NCBI GenBank assembly: GCA_033026295.1
Contig: CM065168.1
Location: 26,338,306-26,402,305 of the forward strand
Length of the DNA: 64,000 nucleotides
Direction: 5' to 3'
Origin: Channa striata
Taxonomy: Eukaryota; Chordata; Actinopteri; Anabantiformes; Channidae
The position numbers and the translations under genes are program-made. Under the pieces are notes generated by a model, which saw only the letters and a list, made by a program, of their open reading frames with translations, was not told the DNA's origin and did no database searches. Below are positions 1 through 11,400 of this stretch, piece by piece (within the stretch, counting starts at the first letter, position 1; each line of letters begins with the position of its first letter).

Positions 1-1140
1 AACGTCCTTCAACTGTAATCCCCAATATAAATTGCTAAAAAAGTACCACGACATAGGTAGGTAGGCATCTGTTAAACCCTTTTAGCATTATAGTACTGAA
101 TACTGGATATAATTTGTTGCAGTGGAGCCAAAATTGACATTTTCCCACTCGGGTTAGGCGCTAAATAAAGTTGCTAGGATTAGTAAAGAAGTTGTTGCTT
201 GCCCTTAAAAGAAGAGATTGACAATGATTACAACCTTCATAGTGTGAGGGCAGAGACTTCATAATCTGAATTGAAGGTTAGACCAAGTGCTTTCTGCCAA
301 AGATCTTTTTCAGATGTCTGAAAGTTTTATTCTAGTATTAAAATTTAATTTTTCTACTTGGAGCTCCTAAGAACTGATGCCATCTAAAGCTCCTATCACA
401 GGCGCACTGGTGCACAAAATATTTCTAATGGGGTCATTCTGTGATCAACTCATTTTTTATCACAGAATGACATGGTTTTGAATGATGGTTTTGTTTTGTG
501 TCTTATATAAACTTTTACTCACACAAGGAGTAATTGAGAGATCCATGACAGTAGCAAAACGTCCACATCAGGGGGAGGACAAACAAAAGCTTGTGCAATG
601 TAAATATTAAGAAGTTCTGAATAAAATGCTCTGTCATAATATTTGTCTTTTTTTTAAGCTTTATTATTAGAGTCACAGTAACTCACATAAATTGATCACG
701 TTAGGTCTGCAAATTACTACTAAATTCATTATTAGAACTGGAAACAACTTAATATAATAAACATATTTCATACTGTAGAAGCAGATAAAACAAAGTAAAA
801 GTAAAATTTTTTTCCAGACAAGAGCTGTGCCCACCAGAACCACCAGACACAGAGTCAGTTTCTTCCCCCAGGCTATGTCTGAGCTGTACTCAGTGTGCAA
901 TAAGTTTGTTTTTTTTTACAGTATGCAATTTCTACGTTTATATGTTCATATTTTGTAACTATATCTACGGTTTTAATGTAGCTAATAATTCATGTAAATA
1001 ATTGTTAATTAATAGAGAGTACTAAGAGACAGAGATAGACCAAATTCAATTCCTTGCTTGTCTTGTACAAACTTGGCGAACAATTGACACGCAATTATAT
1101 CTTTCTATGAAACCAGATAAAACAAATCAATAAATAGCGA
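1..1140. other. Intergenic AT-rich sequence, no gene seen
   Basis: I see no exon, conserved protein or clear repeat family here. Open frames are short and interrupted, and the base composition is AT-rich, as in the rest of the non-coding window. Confidence 0.5.
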
Positions 1141-1141
1141 C

Positions 1142-1523
1142 ATAAGGTAAGGTAAGGTAATCTTTATTGATGCCACGACGGGGAAATTTACACGTTAAAC
1201 AGCTCCCACATGTACAAAGCAACAAGAGTAGTGAACGAACTATTGTAATAAAGTGCAAGTAATGTGCAAAAAATTTAATTCAAATCAATTTACAAATGTA
1301 CAATGTATAACTACTACAGAATATGTACAAAATTTGAAGGTCAAGTAGGTTAGACTGTGGCGTTATAGAGTCTAACCACAGTGGGAATGAAAGACCCACG
1401 GTAGCGCTCTGTCCTACACTGAGGTTGTATCAGTCGCCCACTGAAGGAGCTGTACAGAGCCTCCACTGTCTGGTGCAGCGGGTGACAGGTGTTGTCCATG
1501 ATGGATGTCAGCTTGGTCAACAT
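1142..1523 (-). mobile_element. 3'-terminal fragment of a LINE
   Basis: Read on the minus strand, this is the extreme C-terminus of a LINE protein (containing HPLHQTVEALYSSFSGRL and ending RLYNATV-stop) followed by a short 3' UTR. The UTR ends in an AATAAAG signal and a short TTACC tandem tail at 1142-1160. A short microsatellite tail after a truncated 3' end is typical of non-LTR retrotransposons. It is a different family from the L2-like element that abuts it at 1524. Clade is uncertain (CR1/Rex-like). Confidence 0.6.
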
Positions 1524-1674
1524 CCTGTAACTGTAACTTTATTTGTTAAGCCCTTTAAAACAACAAGGTTGAACAAAGTGCTGTACAGGTTAAGGCATAA
1601 AATATTCAAATAAAACCCAACAATTTAACAATAAATAAATAAATAAATAACACACGTAAAATAATGTCAACAAC

Positions 1675-3897
1675 TCAGACTGCGTCAAAAGCCAGTGAAA
1701 ACAAATGGGTCTTAAGAAATGATTTAAAAACAGGCAAGGAAGAGGCCTGTCTGATGTGCAGGGGCAGCTCGTTCCACAATTTTGGAGCTGCCACCGCAAA
1801 AGCTCTGTCCCCTCTGAGCTTCCGTTTAGTATTTGGTAAACTCAGGAGCAGCAGGTCGGCTGATCTGAGTGACCGAGGAGGAGTATATAAGTGCACAAGT
1901 TCAGAGAGATACTCTGGGGCAGCATCATTTAAACATTTAAAAACAAATACGAGAAGTTTAAAATGGATCCTCAAGGAAGAGGCCTGTCTGATGTGCAGGG
2001 GCAGCTCGTTCCACAATTTTGGAGCTGCCACCGCAAAAGCTCTGTCCCCTCTGAGCTTCCGTTTAGTATTTGGTACACTCAGGAGCAGCAGGTCAGCTGA
2101 TCTGAGTGACCGAGGAGGAGTATATAAGTGCACAAGTTCAGAGAGATACTCTGGGGCAGCATCATTTAAACATTTAAAAACAAATACGAGAAGTTTAAAA
2201 TGGATCCTAAAATGCACAGGCAGCCAGTGAAGAGAGGATAAAATAGGCGTAATGTGGTCATATTTTCTAGTGCCAGTTAAAAGACGTGCAGCAGCATTTT
2301 GGATTAGATGCAGTCGAGAGATCGACCACTGACTGACGCCAAAATAAAGTGCGTTACAGTAATCCAGCCGGGTGGTAACAAAGGCGTGGATTACTGTCTC
2401 AAAGTGCTGCTTAGTGAGAACTGGCTTAACTTTGGCCAGTTGCCTCAGGTGGAAAAAACTAGACTTTACAACCGACCGAATCTGGCTGTCAAGCTTTAGG
2501 TTGGTGTCCATTTTAAACCCAAGGTTAACTATCTCTGATTTGGCATATTCAGCCAAGGGACCCAAGTCTATGGAGGCAGGGGCCCCCTTAGGGGAGTTGG
2601 TTCCCAGCACAATTACCTCAGTCTTTGAATCATTAAAATGTAAAAAGTTAAAAGCCATCCAGGCCTTAATGTGCTTTAAACAGTCCGGTAATGGGCTGAC
2701 AGAGAAACCATCCCTCTTATTTAGAGGGACATAAATCTGACAATCATCAGCATAACAATGAAAACAGATTCCATGTTTTCTGAGGATGGAGCCAAGGGGA
2801 AGCAAATACAAAGAAAACAGGACAGGGCCTAAAATAGAGCGTTGTGGAACCCCACAGTACAGAGGAGCAGAGGAGGACTGGAAGTCTCCAAGATGGACAC
2901 AAAAACTTCTGTCCTTTAAGTAGGACCTGAACCAACTCAGAGCTGGGCCCTTTATACCAACCCAGTGTTCTAGGCGTGAGATCAAAATATCATGGTCCAC
3001 TGTCTCAAATGCAGCAGTTAAATCAAGCAGTACAAGGAGCACACATTCACCAGAATCAGAGGCTAGGAGAATGTCATTAAATACTCGCAGTAGAGCAGAT
3101 TCAGTACTGTGTTTTGTTTTAAAACCAGATTGAAAGATCTCTAAAAGGTTGTGCTCATTTAAAAATGCTATTAACTGGCTATATACGATTTTCTCTAAAA
3201 GCTTTGATAAAAAAGGTAATCTAGAGATTGGCCTAAAATTAGCAAAAACAAGTGGATCAAGCCCAGGTTTCTTAATGAGAGGTTTAACTATGGCATGTTT
3301 AAAATTTTTGGGGACCAGCCCAGAGGTCAGACTACTGTTTATAATGGTGAGAACAGATGGCCCTAAAGTAAGAAAAACCTCTTTAAAAAGACGAGGGGGA
3401 AGAGCATCACAGGGTGAACCTGAGGGTTGCAAGTGATCAACAATCTCCTGAATCTGAGACAAGGTGACAGGCTCAAACTGATGAAAGACAGCAGAGCATA
3501 AGTGAGGGACTGACGGGTCAAAAACAGGAGGAGAGATTTTGGCCCTTGCCATAGAGACCTTATTAATGAAAAAATTAAGAAAGTTTTCACAGGTTTCAGA
3601 TGTGAATTCAAAACACACAGTCTGAGGAGCATTAAGGATTTTGCTAATAGACTGAAACAATACACGGGGTTTGTGACAGTTGGAAATAATAATATTAGCA
3701 AAGTGTTTCCTTTTAGAGTCTTTTACTGTGGACTGATAGAGACGCCAACAGTCTCTCAGCATTTGAAAGGACACTTGCAGGGACCAATTTACTTTATACA
3801 ATAAACTATTCCTTCCATTTACTCGTGTGTAGCACTTTTCTGGGTCCACCAAAACTACTCTCCCTGATACAGAGTCAACTACCGGGCTGATACAAGT
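1675..3897 (-). CDS. L2-like LINE reverse transcriptase, 5'-truncated ORF
   Basis: This open frame encodes the RT and C-terminal part of a non-LTR retrotransposon ORF2. It is open from about 3,897 (first stop upstream) to a stop at 1675, and has no genuine start codon because the element is truncated. RT landmarks in order are FRPISRLPFLSKLLEK, LLDLTAAFETVDHDIL (first catalytic Asp), GVPQRSILGPVLFSLYLLPL and CYADDCQIYV (catalytic YADD). The normally invariant PQGS turn reads PQRS, which may impair activity. Near the C-terminus a 79-residue block starting RIHFKLLVFVFKCLN is present twice in tandem and in frame, so the protein is longer than the family norm. There is no upstream endonuclease domain, so it cannot be autonomous. 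Confidence 0.8.
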   Translation of the reverse strand, partial: TCISPVVDSVSGRVVLVDPEKCYTRVNGRNSLLYKVNWSLQVSFQMLRDCWRLYQSTVKDSKRKHFANIIISNCHKPRVLFQSISKILNAPQTVCFEFTSETCENFLNFFINKVSMARAKISPPVFDPSVPHLCSAVFHQFEPVTLSQIQEIVDHLQPSGSPCDALPPRLFKEVFLTLGPSVLTIINSSLTSGLVPKNFKHAIVKPLIKKPGLDPLVFANFRPISRLPFLSKLLEKIVYSQLIAFLNEHNLLEIFQSGFKTKHSTESALLRVFNDILLASDSGECVLLVLLDLTAAFETVDHDILISRLEHWVGIKGPALSWFRSYLKDRSFCVHLGDFQSSSAPLYCGVPQRSILGPVLFSLYLLPLGSILRKHGICFHCYADDCQIYVPLNKRDGFSVSPLPDCLKHIKAWMAFNFLHFNDSKTEVIVLGTNSPKGAPASIDLGPLAEYAKSEIVNLGFKMDTNLKLDSQIRSVVKSSFFHLRQLAKVKPVLTKQHFETVIHAFVTTRLDYCNALYFGVSQWSISRLHLIQNAAARLLTGTRKYDHITPILSSLHWLPVHFRIHFKLLVFVFKCLNDAAPEYLSELVHLYTPPRSLRSADLLLLSVPNTKRKLRGDRAFAVAAPKLWNELPLHIRQASSLRIHFKLLVFVFKCLNDAAPEYLSELVHLYTPPRSLRSADLLLLSLPNTKRKLRGDRAFAVAAPKLWNELPLHIRQASSLPVFKSFLKTHLFSLAFDAV
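1735..2208. repeat. 237-bp in-frame tandem duplication inside the LINE ORF
   Basis: Copy 1 is 1735-1971 and copy 2 is 1972-2208, differing at very few bases. Each unit begins CAAGGAAGAGGCCTG and ends AAATGGATCCT on the plus strand. The period of 237 is exactly 79 codons, so the LINE frame is preserved. Confidence 0.9.
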
Positions 3898-3900
3898 CTA

Positions 3901-4917
3901 ATACCACAACATCTTAAAGGATGGCTTCAGTGACTCCGAGCTCTGCAGAACCATCGATTCACAAAGTCGCCATTGCATTTGGTACTGGGGCTTTTTTATT
4001 TACCATTTCTTAGGGTTAAATAAGTCATAGAATAGACTTTTTAATCCGTGAGGACTGGCCTCAGCGTCTGTTGGGGCAGGTACCTTCTTCTTGATAACAC
4101 CAAGAAGTCATTACGTCATTACAGCACTAGAGAGTGCAAATGTCTGGTCTGAGTTGGAAGTACAGTTGAGCTGGAGCTTATCACTTATTTATTGTTCTCC
4201 TGAAAGCAGAGAAAAATCAGTGAGGTTACAAAAATAATCAGTTTAAAGTTTAAGCACATTTAAAGCACATTATTCTAAAGTAAGACAGACATGTCTAGAA
4301 GATGAATTAGAGTTATTAGGGATGTAAATCACAGCCAGTTTGCTCTGATTAATATCCACTGATAAGAAGACCGGTAATACTACAGTTTTTCATCTTACTG
4401 TATTAAATGTAAAATTAGTCAGCATTTGTTAAACTTCCCCATCAGTAGAGTGATTTAGGAAGGAGACTTTAATACAGCTTTTTAACGACAACATAAATTG
4501 ATTCCCACTAAAAAACTGTAAAAAAAGATTTATTAAAATATAAGTTTTGCGATTAGGACTTTTGGATGTGTGGAGAAAAGAAACAAAAAAAATATATACA
4601 CATGACATAATAAGGATTAGCCCTTACAGTCATGCATTGATTGATTGATTTTTGATTGACTGAGGTCTTTAAAGAACCAGCTATTTTAATAAATCATAAG
4701 GCAATCCTTATTAAGGTTAAACTACAAAGATATTGTTATGGCTAGTAGAAACTCAATAACAGATTATTATAAAAACTGTGTGACCTAAGATTGAAAATAG
4801 AACAAATAATATCTAAATATTGGAAAAAATGGTTGTGCAATGAAACACCAATTAATTATTTTGAGAGTTAATGACATAATACCTACAGTGTTGCAAATAA
4901 AGTATGAAAATATACTT
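3901..4917. other. Intergenic sequence, nothing recognised
   Basis: This lies between the L2-like element and the duplicated chemokine block that starts at 4918. No exon or repeat family was recognised. Confidence 0.4.
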
Positions 4918-5142
4918 CATACTTGGTCCCTGAGAAATAAATGTGATAATAATAGTAGGGACCAATAATACAAAATGTTGACAGAGTTAACACTTCTAAC
5001 CAAGCCAAAGAATGACGTATGAAGAAGGATGTAGATCGTCACAAATTGACCATGTTTCAGATTCTTTTCTCACGTAGAAGAAAAAAGAAATAACGAGATG
5101 AAGCAAAGTTTTTACAGCATTAACAGCATTAACTTGTATATT

Positions 5143-5148
5143 TTTATT
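5143..5148 (-). terminator. Polyadenylation signal AATAAA of chimeric chemokine locus
   Basis: AATAAA on the minus strand, about 220 bp after the stop codon. The same hexamer sits at the equivalent place in the paralogue (20,781-20,786). Confidence 0.5.
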
Positions 5149-5365
5149 GATATTATAAATACAGCATGTAAAAGTCATTACACAGACAAACAATGGGTAA
5201 AGCAATTCAGATTATAAATGATTCAATCAGAACATCTCTGATTATTTGTGGCACATTTGCACATAAATACTAAAACCATCATTATGTTGTAATAAAATTA
5301 AAAAACAGTTCACACCATGTGACTCGATAAAACCACAGACAGCATTTTCCAGTGTTGCAGCTTCT

Positions 5366-5459
5366 CTACATGAATTTTTCATCCAACATTTTCTTAAGGC
5401 TTTGAACCCGTGGGTCAGCTGCATCCACACAAATACGACGAGACCGAGTTGTCACCAAA
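5366..5459 (-). CDS. CC-chemokine last coding exon (chimeric locus)
   Basis: Acceptor AG lies at 5461-5460. The exon encodes LVTTRSRRICVDAADPRVQ and ends EKFM-stop (TAG at 5366-5368). It carries the fourth chemokine cysteine. The paralogous exon at 20,996 has DPWVQ where this has DPRVQ. Confidence 0.8.
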
Positions 5460-8400
5460 CTGAGACAAAGATAAAAAAAAATGTTAATGTCATAACAAAG
5501 TCAGGTTAGTCAGTCATAACAGGTGTAAATACAGACAATTTGCACAAATGGAGACAAATAGAGGAAATAGAAATAAATATTACGATTTATTCTCATAAAT
5601 TAACATCAAAGAGTTCATACAATAATGACACATAATACTGTATATCAAATTAGAAAATTAACTTTTAGACCATGTAGTTCTGCAGGGTGTACAAAAATGT
5701 GCTCTGTATTTTTCCTTCACTGTAAATTAGAACATATTAGAGTTATTATTCTAATTTACTTTATAAAAGATTGTTTTATGAAATAAATTCAGTTTTAAAC
5801 ACTTACATTATTCCAGTCTTGGGACAGTGGTTATCAGTCTCATAATAAGACATGATAAGATCCTTTCTCAGTTTTCCTTTGTAGAAACCAAAGCAGCAGT
5901 CTTAAAAAACAAATGGCTTGTATGATTAGAGTGTCCTGAAAGGAAGACATTGAAAAGAATTTGTATTTAACTTATAAGCTTTAAAATTATCTTACTTATG
6001 ACGGCAGGGTTCATGTTAGAAAAGATGTTTCTCTGCTTTTTATGTTCAGATTCAGCTGAAGACAAATGTGAAGTTCAGCAAGATAAGCAAAATAAGTCTA
6101 AATAATGATCATTGAAATATTGATTAAACCTACAGTACATCCAATAATATGTTGTATTTGGACTATATTGCATGAGATGATATGAAGATTTCGAGAAGTC
6201 AAAGTGATCAGCTGAAAAGAAGGACTTACTTTTGTATGTTATTTTAGTCTCTTTCCTTTTTCCAGAGGTCCTTACAGTTGAGGATTTAGAGATGATGTTG
6301 ACTAAATTTACAGATGGTGTCGAGGTCATTTCAGTTGAAGGTGTAGAGATGATGTTGACTGGATTTACAGATGTTGTTGAGGTCATTTCAGTTGAAGGTG
6401 TAGAGATGATGTTCACTGAATTTACAGATGGTGTCGAGGTCATTTCAGTTGAAGGTGTAGAGATGATGTTGACTGGATTTACAGATGTTGTTGAGGTCAT
6501 TTCAGTTAGAGGTGTTGAGGTGATGTTGACTGAATATACAGGTGGTGTCCAGGGAATTTCAGGAGGATGAATACAAAACTCAACAGAACTATCAGAGTTT
6601 CTGATACTTCTCTGTACAGATACTGAAAATAAACACAAATATATAAAGATTACCAGGACATATTCTTAAAGTTATTACATACTGTTTAAGTCTAAGAAAC
6701 ATGTTTTCTAACAGTATCGCTACTTTAGATGACATGACTCTTGCCCCCAGTAGTACTGCAAGGAATCTCGGAGTCATTTTTGACCAGGATTTGTCATTTA
6801 CCTCACACATAAAAATAATCTCTAGGACAGCCTTCTTCCATCTAAGAAACATTGCCAAAATTAGGAGCATCTTGTCTCAAAGCAATGGTGAAAAACTGGT
6901 TCATGCATTTGTTACTTCTAGATTGGACTACTGTAATTCTCTACTTTCAGGGTGCCCCAGTAACTCTCTAAAAAGCCTCCAATTAATCCAAAATGCTGCA
7001 GCAAGATTGCTGACTCGGATTCGTAAGAGAGATCATATTTCACCTTCATTAGCTTCTCTCCACTGGCTTCCCATTAAATGTAGAATAGAATTTAAAACCC
7101 TTCTTCTGACCTATAAAGCTCTAAATGGTCAATCTCCATCATACCTAAAAGATCTGCTAGTACCATATCATCCTACTAGACCACTTCTGTCCCAAAATGC
7201 AGGCCGACTTATGGTTCCCAGAATTTCCAAAAATAGAGTGGGAGGCAGAGCCTTTAGCTATCAAGCTCCTCACCTGTGGAACCAGCTCCCAGTCCAGATT
7301 CAGGAAGCAGACACCCTCACTATTTTTAAGACTAGGCTCAAAACCTTCCTCTTTGATAAAGCTTATAGTTGGTTATAGTCATGCTGCTATAGGCTTAGAC
7401 TGCTGGGGGACTCTGCACTGTGCCACTTTCCTTTTCTCTTCATTCTCTCCTCTCATCTCACATTTGTTGGGTTTTCTCTAAATGTTTGTATAGTCTTGAC
7501 TTTATTATGTAAAGTGCCCTGAGATGACCTTGTTGTAAATTGGCGCTATATAAATAAATTTGAATTGAAAATTGAATTGAATTGTTTACTACATTATTCC
7601 CCAGTCAGCCACAACAACAATACCACCAGGTGATCTGAATTTTTTTCTGTTTGTAGAATCTTTTATATCAGATCAGATCAGATTCAACCTTATTGTCAAT
7701 GTGCAAGGTACATGTACAGAGCCAATGAAATGTAGTAGCATCTAACCAGAAGTGCATAAGTGGCTTGTTTACAATAATAAATATCAGTGTAATAAATAAC
7801 AAAGAGATAAATATGAATATGAATATATAATATTCAAATGAACATGGATTGAATATGAATAGAATAGACAAAGTGTAAATGACAAGTGGAAATAATATAA
7901 TACAAAGGTGCATATGGTAGTAGTGCACAAGTAGTGCAAATACAATAAAGCAGTGTAATGATATGATGCAATATGCATATGGTAGTAGTGCAGAACAGAG
8001 AAAATGGCAATGCAGTAGTGAAAAGTAACAATGCAGTGATTGTAAACAGGTTACATTACAATTGAACATTTTACATTACAATTGAACAGCAGGAGGGAAA
8101 AAGCTGTTTTTCAGTCTGTTTGTTCGGGCTCTGAGACAACGGTAGTGTCTGCCCGAAGGAAGAAGTTTAAACAGTCCATGATTGGGATGGGAGGAATCTT
8201 TAATGATGCCTCTTGCCCTCTGCAAACAGAGGTTCTGGTAAATGTGTTCCAGAGTGGGGAGCTGAGTACCGATAATTAATTTGGCGGTTTTCACCACCCT
8301 CTGAAGGGCTTTACGGTCCGATGCAGTGCAGCTGCTGTACCACACTGATATATAGTTTGTGAGGATGCTCTCAATGGTACAGCGGTAAAAGTTCTTCATT

Positions 8401-11400
8401 ATCCTGTGACACAGGTGGGACTTTTTAAGTCTCCTCAGAAAATAAAGGCGCTATTGTGCCTTCCTGATCAGGATGGAAGAGTTCAGAGTCCATGTGAGAT
8501 CCTCAGAGATGTGGATTCCAAGGAACTTGAAGCTGGGTACACGCTCAACAGCCACTCCGTTGATGTGGATTGGAAGATGAGTGTGATTGCCAGCTCGTCT
8601 GAAATCCACAATGACCTCCTTTGTCTTCTTGATGTTGAGTTCCAGCTTATTGTCCTCACACCAGGTTACTAAGTGTTGGATCTCCTCCCTGTAAGCCGTC
8701 TCGTTGTTACCTCTGATCAGGCCTACTACCGTGGTGTCGGGTGCGAACTTAATGATGCTGTTTGAAGCATAGGCAGGTACGCAGTCATGGGTGAAAAGGG
8801 AGTACAGGAGAGGGGACTATACACATCCCTGAGGAAGCCCAATACTGATGGTAAGACTGGAGGAGGTGGTGGTGTTCAGTCGAACAGACTGTGATCTGTT
8901 TGTAAGGAAATCCATGGTCCAATTGCAAAGACGTGTGCTGATGCCAAGCTGTGCCAGCTTCAAGGTTAGCCTGGAAGGGCTGACTGTGTTAAAAGCTGAG
9001 CTGAAATCAACAAACAACATCCTGACGTAAGTGTCGGGGTCATCTAGGTGAGTCAGGGCAGAGTGAAGTACTGTGGAAATGGCATCCTCAGTTGATCTGT
9101 TCGGGCGATATGCAAACTGATAAGGATCCAGGCTAAGTTGCAGACAGGCTTTAAGATGGGTGAGGACCAGTCTTTCAAAGCACTTTGCGATGACAGGGGT
9201 GAGTGCTACGGGACGAAAGTCAGCCAGATCTGAAGCAGCAGCATGCTTAGGCAATGGCACGATGATGGCAGACTTGAAGCAGGTGGGGACGACTGCCTGG
9301 GCCAGGGACAGATTGAAGATGTCGGTGAAGACTTCAGCCAGCTGCTCTGCGCATGCTCTGAGTACACAGCCGGGGATGCCGTCAGGGCCAGGTGCTTTCC
9401 TGGCACTCACCCTTCCCAGGGTAGCCCACACTTCAGTGGTGGAGAGTGTGAGTGGCTGCTCACCTGGTGACAGCTCTGTTTTGGGAATGGATCCCATATT
9501 CTCCCTTTCAAAGCGAGCATAGAAGCGGTTGAGCTCATCAGGGAGTGAGGCAGAGCTGGTCGGAGGTGATCTGTTTGGTGGTTTACAGTCACTGATAGCC
9601 TGAATTCCTTGCCACATGTGTCGAGGGTCAGTGTTGTTGAAGTGTTCCTCAATCTGCTGTTTGTGTACATATTTGGCCTTGGAGATTCCTCTCCTCAGAT
9701 CTGCTCTGGTGAAGCTGTAGGCCTCTCGATCTCCAGACCTGAAGGCAGTGTTGCGTGCTTTGAGCAGGAGACGGACCTCCCGGTTCATCCAAAGCTTCTG
9801 ATTGGGGAACACTGTGATGTTTTTTTGTGTTGTCACTTGGTCCATGCAGCTGTTGTGGGTCAAGGACAGCATTGGTGTAGATGTTGATGTTTGTGATTGA
9901 GTCCGTGGTGGCCTGTGCAGCGAATTCACTCCAGTCTGTATGTGTGAACTGCTGCTGAAGAGCGGTGTCAGCACCATTCAGCCAGACCTTAACTGTCCTT
10001 ATTGTGGATTTGACACGTCCGATGAGTGGAGGGTACTTGGGTAGCAGAAACAAAGAGATCAGATTGTCAGAGGTGGGGGAGGGGTGTGACTCTGTAAGCA
10101 TCAGCCACACTTGTGTACACATGATCCAAAGTTTTTCGTCCTCTGGTGCAACAGGACACATTTTGTTGGAATTTTGGCAAAACAGATCTCAAATTGCAGT
10201 GATTAAAATCCCCAGCAACAATAAAAGCTCCATCAGGATGCACCGTCTGCAGTTTGTTAATAGCAGAGCTAAGTTCTTTCATTGCTGTGTTAGCTTTAGT
10301 ATCCGGGGGTACATACACTGCAATCACAACAACGCATGTGAACTCACGTGGTAAATAGAAGGGTCTGTACTTAATGATCAGGTATTCGAGATCAGCAGAA
10401 CAGTGAGAAGAAACAGTGACAGGGACAGTGCACCAGGTTTTATTTACATAAATGCATAAGCCTCCTCCTCTGCTCTTACCCGTGCATGCTGCATCTCTAT
10501 CTGCTCTGAAAATAGTGCGCCCCTCAAGCTCCAGCGCGCTGTCCGGGATGCCGGTGTGTAGCCAAGTTTCCGAGAACATCATGATGTTACAGTCCGTGAT
10601 CAGTCTCTGAGTGAGGGTCCAGATCCTGAGTTCATCCAGCTTATTAGCCAGGGACTGAACATTGGCGAGAAAAATGCTAGGAAGCGCTGGTCGATGTGGG
10701 TTTAGTTTTAGCTTCGCCCGAAGTCCTCCGCGTTTTCCTCGTCTCTGTTTACGGTCTCTGCGTCGGCGCCTGCGCCGTACAGTGCCGGTCAGGATGAATG
10801 GCTCGCTATGTTGTGGCTTCCTTACGAGCTCCGGTGGAATCTGGTCAAAGTTGAAGATAAAATCCGAAACAGAGTTTGTGCAGATGTGATCAATATCCAA
10901 AAGTGACTGTCTGTCGTATGATATACTCGCGTGACAGAATCGCGCTAGTATGCAGGAGAATAGTGTGTAAATAAACACAAATAAAACAAATCTGGAGAGA
11001 CGCCGAGCCTCGCGATAGGTTCGTGCCGCCATCTTATAAATAAGGTAACTGTCTCTGAAATCACAATGTGTATAAATACTGTGCATAAGAAATGAAACAA
11101 AGGAAAGCTAATTTATATACAGTACTTTTCTAAACCCACAAAATAAGTAAAGAACACACACACATAATCTTTATGTGTGATCACCTATGTAAAACCACAA
11201 TTACTTAGATAAAAACACACAACATCATAAAGATATTAAGCAATACATTCATAAAATGACACAAGCCTCAGTCTCACAAGTCGTAGATATTTATAATGCT
11301 GACCATTTTAATCACTTCACTTCCTAGACAAAGAATAGCAATAGATATGTGAAAGAATTGTGTCTCACTAAGGTGTACACATTTTGTCTTATTAGAATTT

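Larger units (their letters stand above)
1524..3900 (-). mobile_element. 5'-truncated L2-like LINE (CR1/L2 group)
   Basis: This minus-strand non-LTR retrotransposon keeps its reverse transcriptase, C-terminal domain and 3' UTR. The 3' end has a GCACTTTGTTCAACC-type block, AATAAAG, and a short GTTACA tandem tail near 1524-1535. The 5' end stops near 3,900, so the endonuclease half is missing, the usual result of incomplete target-primed reverse transcription. The frame is still open over more than 2 kb, which suggests a fairly recent insertion. Confidence 0.8.
4918..5996. repeat. Segmental duplicate of 20,580-21,658 (chemokine 3' half)
   Basis: The block starting CATACTTGGTCCCT at 4918 matches the block starting at 20,580 in the same orientation. 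It continues through the 3' UTR, the last exon, an intron, the CC exon and the preceding intron, up to the GTAAGA donor region at 5996 and 21,658. Small indels occur, including loss of 18 bp at the 5' edge of the CC exon in this copy. This is a tandem duplication of the 3' two thirds of a CC-chemokine gene, with copies about 15.7 kb apart. Confidence 0.85.
7665..11090 (-). mobile_element. Near full-length but inactivated Rex1-like LINE
   Basis: In minus orientation the parts in order are a 5' region, an APE-type endonuclease (about 10,080-11,032), an RT (about 8,700-9,870), a C-terminal domain (8,076-8,399), a repetitive 3' UTR, and AATAAGG with a GATCT tandem tail at 7,665-7,690. Breaks are a frameshift near 10,075, another near 9,865, TAG codons at 8817-8819 and 8451-8453, and a lost catalytic Asp in the RT. 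The arrangement and motifs fit the Rex1/Babar group common in teleosts. Family naming is by recall of motifs, not by alignment. Confidence 0.75.

Noticed and set aside
6232..6570. Plus-strand open frame over the mucin-like repeat exon
   Set aside because: It is the antisense shadow of 57-bp repeats that lack stops. The minus frame has splice sites in phase and a homologue at 24,841.
9160..9522. Plus-strand frames inside the Rex1-like element
   Set aside because: They are antisense shadows of the minus-strand RT, with no independent similarity.
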